A stretch of DNA of 32,863 nucleotides, from assembly GCA_001871475.1 (NCBI GenBank), contig MNVE01000012.1, forward strand, positions 1 to 32,863. Reading direction: 5' to 3'. A model generated the notes under the pieces. The model ran no database searches, was not told where the DNA came from, and saw nothing but the letters and a program-made list of their open reading frames with translations. Position 1 is the stretch's first letter. Each line of letters begins with the position of its first letter. A program made the position numbers and the translations under genes. This DNA comes from Candidatus Micrarchaeota archaeon CG1_02_47_40. Its GTDB lineage: Archaea > Micrarchaeota > Micrarchaeia > Anstonellales > CG1-02-47-40. Positions 7,790 through 13,399 of this stretch are shown here, one piece after another.

Positions 7790-8314
7790 ATGAGGATTCT
7801 GCTGACTGGAGTGCCGGGAACGGGAAAAACCGCCATTGCCGCAGAACTTGCAAAAAATTTCGGCTTTGAGCGGGTAGAAATTAATGCAGTTGCACGAAAG
7901 GCAGGGCTTGTCGGAAAGGGCGGCGTCGTCCGTTTGAAAAAATTGGAATGGGAGCTTAAAGCACGGATAAAAAATGCAAAGAAAAAAAACCTTGTTGTGG
8001 AGGGGCACCTTGGCTGCGAGATGCGCCTGCCCCTTGATGTTGCACTTGTTTTAAGGTGCGACCCGAAGAAATTGAAGGTTAGGCTGGAAAAAAGGGAGTA
8101 TGGAAAGAAAAAACTGCAGGAGAATCTCCTTTCTGAAGCGCTTGATTACTGCGCTGTGATGGCGGAGGGAAATTACGGAAAAGTAAAAGAGATAGACACA
8201 GGAAAGAGGGGATTAAAGGAAACTGCAAAACTTCTTTTGAAAATTGCGGGTGGAAAAAAGAAGGGGGACGGGGTGGATTGGGGAGGGTGGCTGGAAAGGA
8301 CGCTGAAAGTTTAG
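7790..8314 (+). CDS. Fap7/AK6-like adenylate kinase
   Basis: 174 residues from the ATG at 7790; a GTG at 7784 is the alternative. The P-loop GVPGTGKT lies at the N-terminus (residues 7-14), followed by a VVEGHLG segment and the family-typical lid region KREYGKKKLQENLLSEALDYC. Fap7 (hCINAP/AK6) works as an adenylate kinase/ATPase in maturation of the small ribosomal subunit, acting with uS11 in archaea and eukaryotes. No ribosomal gene is immediately adjacent here; S8e is 19 kb away. It is convergent with the restriction locus, with a gap of about 36 bp that holds only a weak inverted repeat (ACTTA/TAAGT). Confidence 0.85.
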   Translation: MRILLTGVPGTGKTAIAAELAKNFGFERVEINAVARKAGLVGKGGVVRLKKLEWELKARIKNAKKKNLVVEGHLGCEMRLPLDVALVLRCDPKKLKVRLEKREYGKKKLQENLLSEALDYCAVMAEGNYGKVKEIDTGKRGLKETAKLLLKIAGGKKKGDGVDWGGWLERTLKV

Positions 8315-8350
8315 TTCACTTACGACGGAATAAGTCATTTTAACTCGCCC

Positions 8351-8578
8351 CTATTTTTGCAAGAATTTTTCTGCATCAACCTGGTTTGTAAAAAGAGTAG
8401 TGTCGCATTCTGGACAATACCATTCTCCGACATCATCACCATCAACCCGTCCGGGTGCTTCATAATGGGCTACTCCTTTTTCCAATCTGAAAGTCTGAAA
8501 ATTCCTAACAATCTGGCTGTACCCAAGAACAGTTAGTTCCTTTCTGCATTTTGGGCACACTCTAACGTTTCTTTTCAT
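8351..8578 (-). CDS. Zinc-ribbon protein associated with the restriction locus
   Basis: 75 residues with two CxxC knuckles, CPKC (8-11) and CPEC (near residue 55), which would bind one zinc ion. Between them lies an aromatic, charged segment with no recognised motif. It follows the HNH nuclease gene by 18 bases on the same strand, so the two are probably translated from one message. A role as controller or small partner of the nuclease is an inference. A second, different zinc-ribbon gene lies in the locus at 25820. Confidence 0.65.
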   Translation of the reverse strand: MKRNVRVCPKCRKELTVLGYSQIVRNFQTFRLEKGVAHYEAPGRVDGDDVGEWYCPECDTTLFTNQVDAEKFLQK

Positions 8579-8596
8579 GGTTTCATCTCACATGCA

Positions 8597-9325
8597 CTAT
8601 TTGAACAGATGATTTTTGATTATCTTCTTTACGTATGCGGGAATTGCGTTGTCGTTTTTTTCAGCTTCTTTTCTCAATTTATTGTATATCTGCACTTCAT
8701 CAGAATTCCAAATTATGTCTACGCGCCGAACTTCTTTTAGGGCGACGTGCAGATGGTTTGCAGGGTTAGCCCAATAGCAATGCGAACATATTTTCGGATT
8801 CTTTTCAATAAGCCAGTTGGGGCAGTGTTCGCATGACCAGGATTTGGCTCTGTTGCAGGAACCGCAGAGAAGCATGTAATCAGACATCTTTCTATTTTCA
8901 GAATTGATTTCGCCGGCAACTTCGTAGGGTAATTTGTGGTCTATCTGAAGATAACGCTCTTCGGATGAACCGGAGCACACAACGCATTTGCCTTTGTAAT
9001 GGGCATAAAGTGCATTCTTAAATTTCTTTGAAAAAATCTTTCTGCCGCCAAGTTTGTCTTTTTGTATCTTGGAGAAATCCCCAAAACGATACGCTGCTAT
9101 TTTGCGGCCGTCGGATGAAGAAATGGTGAATGTTTCTAGTGGGATGCCTGCTTCTCTGACATCCCTGGCTGCTCTTGGAGGATGGTTGTAACCATATTTT
9201 TTCTCTAAGGTTTCGGTTGAAATAGAACCATGCTTAAGTATGCTGTCAATAACAACTTTCGCACGTTTATTTTTTATGGATTTGAGCAAAGTGATTATTT
9301 TCTTTGGAAATTTTTCTTTTGCCAT
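8597..9325 (-). CDS. HNH restriction endonuclease with extra zinc-ribbon knuckles
   Basis: 242 residues. Residues about 20-62 look like a helix-turn-helix. Residues 114-161 form an HNH nuclease core: CVVC (114-117), the DH dyad (129-130), and CGSCNRAK (154-161) with N158 as the HNH asparagine. Two further pairs, CEHC (165-168) and CSHC (180-183), probably bind another structural zinc. The gene starts 7 bases after the adenine methylase stop on the same strand, a normal type II restriction-modification arrangement. The recognition site cannot be read from sequence. Being on an HNH scaffold it should use a single metal ion. Calling it the cognate nuclease is an inference from adjacency. Confidence 0.75.
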   Translation of the reverse strand: MAKEKFPKKIITLLKSIKNKRAKVVIDSILKHGSISTETLEKKYGYNHPPRAARDVREAGIPLETFTISSSDGRKIAAYRFGDFSKIQKDKLGGRKIFSKKFKNALYAHYKGKCVVCSGSSEERYLQIDHKLPYEVAGEINSENRKMSDYMLLCGSCNRAKSWSCEHCPNWLIEKNPKICSHCYWANPANHLHVALKEVRRVDIIWNSDEVQIYNKLRKEAEKNDNAIPAYVKKIIKNHLFK

Positions 9326-9332
9326 TAGAGTA

Positions 9333-10244
9333 TCACTGATAATTTGATAGTGTAATGGGATTGAAAAGCTTATCCGTTAGGTGGTTTGAGTTTAATTGGA
9401 GTCTGGATATCAATGCAGGCGATAAATATACTGATTCGTACGTGATGTCGTTCATGCCCAAGAGGGTTGCTTGTGTAGAGCGTCCGGCATTGATTTCTAT
9501 GCGCCGCAAGCCGAGGCTTTTTGGGAGTTCGCGGCCATAGCTCTTATTGCCTCGTCTGCCGTCATAACTCAAAATGAACGAGATATTGTCATAAACCAAG
9601 TCTTTCAATTCCAAAACGAGTTCGTTAAAATCGATGCCGTTGTAATATCTGGAGTCGCGATTTTGGCATACCCCTTGATATGGCGGATCCAGATACACTA
9701 CATCGTCTTTGGAGATGTGCTTAAGTATATCTTTATAATCTTTGCAGCTTAGCTGTGTTTTTCCTTTTAGGAGTTTTGAAACTGCAAAAATATCGCGGCG
9801 CATGTTATACGGGGATTTCCCAAGCCGCCGATTATCCGGACTCTGATTAAACTCGCCTTTGCTGTTGTAGCGGACTGAAGCTTTTACGCAACGGGCTAAA
9901 AGATAGAGCAGGCACGCAGAATTTTCGGTTTCATTAAATCTGTTTCGGGTAGTCAGATAAAAATCTTTTTCAATGCCTTTTTGCGAATTCCAAATATCTT
10001 CGTATTCGTCTGATATTTTGCGCGGGTTGTTTATTATCTGCTCAAGCAGACGGATAAGCGGCTTGTTGATGTCGTTGAGATAAAAATACTCGGCTTTTTT
10101 GTGGTAAGCGGCTGCGATAGAAATTGCTGCAGAGCCGGAGAATGGTTCAACAAGATAATTTATGCCGCTTGGGAAGACGGCAAGTATAGAATCTGCAATA
10201 TTTCTCTTGCTTCCTTGGTAAGGTATTGGATGCGGAACGGACAT
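9333..10244 (-). CDS. D12-class (Dam-like) DNA N6-adenine methyltransferase
   Basis: 303 residues. The alpha-class order is clear: PYQGSKR (8-14) binds near the cofactor, VEPFSGSAAI (32-41) is motif I, and DPPY (186-189) is catalytic motif IV. Between them lies a recognition region of about 120 residues (70-180). The enzyme methylates adenine using S-adenosylmethionine. Its partner is very likely the HNH nuclease directly downstream. A TATA-like stretch (10274-10284, about 35 bases upstream) gives the locus its own promoter. Methylase plus nuclease plus zinc ribbon form one three-gene unit with lower G+C than the neighbouring housekeeping genes, consistent with transfer. Confidence 0.9.
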   Translation of the reverse strand: MSVPHPIPYQGSKRNIADSILAVFPSGINYLVEPFSGSAAISIAAAYHKKAEYFYLNDINKPLIRLLEQIINNPRKISDEYEDIWNSQKGIEKDFYLTTRNRFNETENSACLLYLLARCVKASVRYNSKGEFNQSPDNRRLGKSPYNMRRDIFAVSKLLKGKTQLSCKDYKDILKHISKDDVVYLDPPYQGVCQNRDSRYYNGIDFNELVLELKDLVYDNISFILSYDGRRGNKSYGRELPKSLGLRRIEINAGRSTQATLLGMNDITYESVYLSPALISRLQLNSNHLTDKLFNPITLSNYQ

Positions 10245-10273
10245 GTTAATCCCTTGTATTGCTCTCTTTTTTG

Positions 10274-10284
10274 ATTTTAAAAGC
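10274..10284 (-). promoter_or_regulatory. Probable TATA box of the methylase-HNH locus
   Basis: CTTTTAAAATC on the minus strand, about 35 bases upstream of the methylase ATG at 10244. Confidence 0.4.
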
Positions 10285-10296
10285 TTTCCAGGGTAG

Positions 10297-10319
10297 AAGT
10301 CCGCTTCTATAGCGGACTT
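10297..10319. terminator. Perfect 9-bp hairpin overlapping the stop codon of the small gene at 10318
   Basis: AAGTCCGCT-TCTAT-AGCGGACTT covers two bases of the stop codon of the minus-strand gene. It could end that transcript or insulate the methylase promoter at 10274. No T-run follows, so a classical intrinsic terminator is doubtful. Confidence 0.4.
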
Positions 10320-10575
10320 ATTGCTTAATGATGAAATCAGCCATCCCCTTCCCTGCCGGGAAAAATCTCCCGTTTTTTGTAAAAACAGGCAAGCCGCTCT
10401 GTGCGCATACCTTCATCGCTTCAGCCGGTTCGAGGAATTTTTCTGAAAGAAGATAGGGGGATTTGCCTTCCGGCATCTCCTCGTATTTTACAAGGAATGT
10501 CATGCGCTGGTACATGCCTGCCCGATTCACTCTGAATACGGCTTTTCCCTGCCTTAAGATGAATTGCGTGTCCAT
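10318..10575 (-). CDS. Conserved-looking small protein downstream of rpoK, function unknown
   Basis: 85 residues from the ATG at 10575, which begins 4 bases after the rpoK stop, so it is almost certainly in the rpoK operon. It starts MDTQFILRQGKAVFRVNR and ends in a segment (VFTKNGRFFPAGKGMADFIIK) that looks like a compact alpha/beta fold. It has no cysteines arranged for metal and no membrane span. I do not recognise the family. Confidence 0.6.
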   Translation of the reverse strand: MDTQFILRQGKAVFRVNRAGMYQRMTFLVKYEEMPEGKSPYLLSEKFLEPAEAMKVCAQSGLPVFTKNGRFFPAGKGMADFIIKQ

Positions 10576-10579
10576 TTTT

Positions 10580-10747
10580 TTAGCGCACAACCACAAGCGG
10601 AATTATGCCCGTTTCAAATTCCCTTGTCGCAATTTTTATTGCGCTTTCAGTCCCATCCACTTCTATGAGGGGGGGCGCACCTAATGAAAGCTGCAGTGCG
10701 CGAGCGCCTATAAGCCTTGTTGTCTCGTATTTGTTCAGCCCTTCCAA
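10580..10747 (-). CDS. rpoK: DNA-directed RNA polymerase subunit K (Rpo6/RPB6 homologue)
   Basis: 55 residues if it starts at the TTG at 10747; a normal archaeal subunit K is about 55-60. The family signature is complete: NKYETTRLIGARALQLSLGAP, then IATREFETGIIPLVVVR. The start was chosen because translation upstream of it reads the duplicated tail of the aCPSF2 gene and a TATA box lies about 22 bases further up. Subunit K is a small polymerase assembly subunit clamping the largest subunit. It usually sits in operons with ribosomal or transcription genes; here it follows aCPSF2, which fits a transcription theme. Confidence 0.85.
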   Translation of the reverse strand: MEGLNKYETTRLIGARALQLSLGAPPLIEVDGTESAIKIATREFETGIIPLVVVR

Positions 10748-10760
10748 AAAACCACCCTTT

Positions 10761-10774
10761 AAACTAATATAAAG
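10761..10774 (-). promoter_or_regulatory. rpoK: TATA box of rpoK
   Basis: CTTTATATTAGTTT on the minus strand, centred about 22 bases upstream of the TTG start at 10747, consistent with a leaderless or near-leaderless message. Confidence 0.5.
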
Positions 10775-10825
10775 CAGGAATAGATTATGCAGGAGAAGGG
10801 TTAAAAAACCGCCCGCGGAGGTTCG

Positions 10826-10909
10826 CACCTTAAAAGTTTCCGATATTTTCAGTATTAAACTCGCTCACACCTTAAAAGTTTCCGATATTTCCGGTATTAT
10901 TACCTCAAA
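10826..10909 (-). repeat. 42-bp tandem duplication of the 3' end of the aCPSF2 gene
   Basis: The bases encoding the tail EISETFKV occur twice, 42 bases apart (inside the gene and just after its stop). Because 42 is a multiple of three, reading past the TGA would continue in frame and repeat ISETFKV, then enter the rpoK frame. Confidence 0.8.
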
Positions 10910-12154
10910 ATTCTTCAAATCGGCCATCAGCTCGTGCAGTTTTGCCTCCTCTCCGTGCACGAGGAATATTTTTTTCAAGCCCCGCATTCCGCGCGCAAAC
11001 TCCACCAAATCGTCGTGGTCGGCGTGCGCTGAAAAATGAACGCTCTCCACGTCAAGGGAGATGTAGCACTCCTCCCCGTCAAGAAGCACGAACTTCTCCC
11101 CGTCCTGTATCCTCCTTCCAAGCGTCCCCTCTGCCTGGTACCCTACGAAAATAAGCTTGTTTTTCTTGTTTCCCGCCATGAGGCGCAGATATTCAAGCGC
11201 AGGCCCTCCGGAGAGCATTCCGGAAGTTGAGATGATTATTGAGGGCTCTTCAAGCATCTTCGCGCGGTTTTGTTTCTTTGGGGAGAAAAAAAAGCGGCTC
11301 TCAAATGGATTGTCCATGCTTTTATTTGTGCGCCTGTGCAGTTCAGGGCGGAGGAAATCAGTGTATTTTGAGTAAATTGCGTTTGCCTTTCTTATCATTC
11401 CGTCAACATATATCGGAACTGCTGGAAGAAAGCCGCTTCTCATGTAATCCTCAAGCACGAGCATTATCTCCTGCCCCCTTCCCACTGCAAATGAGGGAAT
11501 GAGCACACTGCCGCCTCCCTCAAGCGTGCGCCTGACTGAATTTGCAAGATCGGAGCTTGCGCGCCTTATGCTTGGCAGTTTATCCATCTTTGCTCCGTAC
11601 GTCCCCTCCATGATGAGTGTTTTTGCGCGCATCCTTCTCTCGCATCCCTGCATCAGCCTTCCCTCGCGCAGGCGGAAATCACCGGTGTAAATCAGCCCGC
11701 CGCCATCAAACACCTCCACCATTGCTGAACCGAGTATGTGCCCTGCATTGTGAAGGGAAAATGAGGGGGCGTGTTTTTCTTTCACCTTTTTTAGGAAGGG
11801 GATTATGCGTCCGGCATTCATCACCCTCTTTACTGTCTTTTTTGAGAAAGAGCCCGAAATCCTCCAGTAATCGTCAAGCAGAAGCTCCATGAGCGCGAAT
11901 GTGGGCTTCGTGGCGTAGAGCGCAGGGGACTGCCCTCTTTCAAAGAGATGGGGAAGGTAGCCGATGTGGTCAAGGTGTGCATGCGTTATCACGATGTTTT
12001 TTGAGCGGGCAAAAAGCGCGTCGTTTATCTGGGGCACCTCTGTTTCCGCCCCCAGTTTTATCCCGCAATCTAAAAGAAGGTGCTTTTTGTCGCCAAACAC
12101 TTCTATTGAACTTCTTCCTACTTCACCCGCGCCGCCATAAAATGAAACTTCCAT
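10865..12154 (-). CDS. aCPSF2-type beta-CASP metallo-beta-lactamase ribonuclease
   Basis: 429 residues. Metal motifs are complete: HAHLDH (58-63), the HNAGHILGSA histidine, YTGDFR and the distal VHFSAHADHDDL histidines. The beta-CASP part includes IPSFAVGRGQE and STSGMLSGGP. No N-terminal KH domains are present, so this is the short aCPSF2 form rather than the KH-containing termination factor aCPSF1. Members are endo/5'-exonucleases in archaeal RNA maturation and decay, homologous to CPSF73. The gene shares a bidirectional TATA region (12171-12178) with the divergent gene at 12195. Confidence 0.9.
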   Translation of the reverse strand: MEVSFYGGAGEVGRSSIEVFGDKKHLLLDCGIKLGAETEVPQINDALFARSKNIVITHAHLDHIGYLPHLFERGQSPALYATKPTFALMELLLDDYWRISGSFSKKTVKRVMNAGRIIPFLKKVKEKHAPSFSLHNAGHILGSAMVEVFDGGGLIYTGDFRLREGRLMQGCERRMRAKTLIMEGTYGAKMDKLPSIRRASSDLANSVRRTLEGGGSVLIPSFAVGRGQEIMLVLEDYMRSGFLPAVPIYVDGMIRKANAIYSKYTDFLRPELHRRTNKSMDNPFESRFFFSPKKQNRAKMLEEPSIIISTSGMLSGGPALEYLRLMAGNKKNKLIFVGYQAEGTLGRRIQDGEKFVLLDGEECYISLDVESVHFSAHADHDDLVEFARGMRGLKKIFLVHGEEAKLHELMADLKNFEVIIPEISETFKV

Positions 12155-12170
12155 ACGAAATCACAACATT

Positions 12171-12178
12171 ATTATATC
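12171..12178. promoter_or_regulatory. Bidirectional TATA element between aCPSF2 and the transglutaminase-like gene
   Basis: ATTATATC, about 20 bases from the minus-strand ATG at 12154 and 21 or 27 bases from the plus-strand ATGs at 12195 and 12201. Confidence 0.4.
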
Positions 12179-12194
12179 ATCTAAAACATGAATT

Positions 12195-12836
12195 ATGCGT
12201 ATGTTTCCATTTGGAGTTTTTATAAGCCTGCCTATTTGGGAAAAAAAGGAAAAGAAAGAGGGAGAAGGAAAATTGGAAGCCTCCCCGCACATTGATGAAT
12301 GCCGCGAGAGCATTTACAGGAAAATAATAGAACGGTATGAGAGGCTGATAGAGGAGAATGAGGCAAAGAGTGTGCTTGAGTTAAAGGGGCTTGTGCAGCC
12401 CAATCATGCGAAAATTGAGGGGATTGCAAACGCGATAAAGGAGAAGCGCCATGAGTATTCTTCTGAAACTGATTTTTCGGATGCCGCATCTGAAGCGGTT
12501 GAGTTCATTTCAAGAATAAGGGGAGTGCAGCTGCCAGTCAGCTTTTGGCTTTCCTTTGAGGAGATTGGGGAGCTTGGGGTTGCGGATTCCATGGACAAAT
12601 GCATAATGCTCTGCTCACTGCTTCGCGCTCTTGGCTCGCCTGATGCCGTGGTGTTTCTGACAAAGGCGCGCGAGGTTTTCGTCGGCTGGGAGTTTGGGGA
12701 GAAATACTTCTTGTTTGATGCTGAAAAGAATGAAACGAAAAAGGGAAGGAAAGAGGAAATGGTTGCGCAAATGAAGGGGAGCCTGATTTATACTTTCAAT
12801 GACAAGGAGTATGTTGATTATTCGGAGGGGGATTGA
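12195..12836 (+). CDS. Degenerate transglutaminase-like protein
   Basis: 213 residues (an ATG at 12201 is equally possible). Residues about 130-185 resemble the transglutaminase/cysteine-protease core: DKCIMLCSLLRALGSPDAVV in place of the usual G-x-C-x-D...LLRALGIPA, then GWEFGEKYFLFDA with the terminal aspartate. The histidine normally found just before this strand (HAWVEV-type) is replaced (REVFVGWEF), so hydrolase activity is doubtful. The N-terminal 100 residues are charged helices. There is no clear signal peptide, so it is probably cytoplasmic. Its function is unknown. Confidence 0.6.
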   Translation: MRMFPFGVFISLPIWEKKEKKEGEGKLEASPHIDECRESIYRKIIERYERLIEENEAKSVLELKGLVQPNHAKIEGIANAIKEKRHEYSSETDFSDAASEAVEFISRIRGVQLPVSFWLSFEEIGELGVADSMDKCIMLCSLLRALGSPDAVVFLTKAREVFVGWEFGEKYFLFDAEKNETKKGRKEEMVAQMKGSLIYTFNDKEYVDYSEGD

Positions 12837-12839
12837 GGA

Positions 12840-13238
12840 TTATTTCCCAAAAACGTCTTTTAAGTTTTTAACGCCAGTTGGAATGATGAAAAGCATTGAT
12901 GCGACGTATATCAAACTGATTTTTAGAAGTTCTTCTTTTTGGTAGGCGGAAGGGTATATTAGAATAAACATGAGTCCGTTGCCAAGGGCAAACAGAACGA
13001 GAGATAGAACCAAACTCTTCCAAAAATCCAACTCTTTCAGGTACTGTTGTATTGTTGATGGAAAGAAAATAAACACAAACAACAGCACTAATGCAATCAG
13101 TATGGCAAACAGAAGAATATGCATTTGCGGATAGAGATTAAGAAAAAATAGCAAAGAAAAGATTAAGAAAGAACCAAATAAATCATAAACTAAAGCTAAT
13201 TTCTTCTTTAATTCCTGCATGTCCATGTTTGGTTGCAT
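12840..13238 (-). CDS. Small four-helix membrane protein
   Basis: 132 residues from the ATG at 13238, preceded by AAGGGCAG at about 7 bases. The chain has four hydrophobic spans (for example SFLIFSLLFFLNLY, HILLFAILIALVLLFVFIFF, SLVLSLVLFALGNGLMFILI and LLKISLIYVASMLFII) and a short cytosolic basic end (VKNLKDVFGK). I do not recognise a family. It is convergent with the transglutaminase-like gene (3-base gap) and follows the 33-residue single-span protein, probably as one unit. Confidence 0.55.
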   Translation of the reverse strand: MQPNMDMQELKKKLALVYDLFGSFLIFSLLFFLNLYPQMHILLFAILIALVLLFVFIFFPSTIQQYLKELDFWKSLVLSLVLFALGNGLMFILIYPSAYQKEELLKISLIYVASMLFIIPTGVKNLKDVFGK

Positions 13239-13256
13239 AATACTGCCCTTCAAATT

Positions 13257-13358
13257 TTAGAAAATGCCCAATAGTTTCAGAATTACAAAACCCCCCAAGA
13301 CGAGTATTACAATCGCTTTAAACCATTCTAAAGCTTCGCTGTTTAGGCTTCCTTTCAT
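13257..13358 (-). CDS. Tiny single-span membrane protein
   Basis: 33 residues (MKGSLNSEALEWFKAIVILV, then LGGFVILKLLGIF), preceded by a clear GGTG ribosome site at a good spacing. It has one membrane helix. It lies 18 bases before the next membrane protein's ATG, so the two may form a small complex. The longer frame extending upstream overlaps the aminotransferase tail and is not credible. Confidence 0.45.
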   Translation of the reverse strand: MKGSLNSEALEWFKAIVILVLGGFVILKLLGIF

Positions 13359-13399
13359 TTCACCACCAAAGAGAGAGTAACATTTATCGTTTATTAACC

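Noticed and set aside
8315-8350. Possible terminator between convergent genes
   Set aside because: Only a weak 5-bp inverted repeat is present and no T-run; not enough to call.
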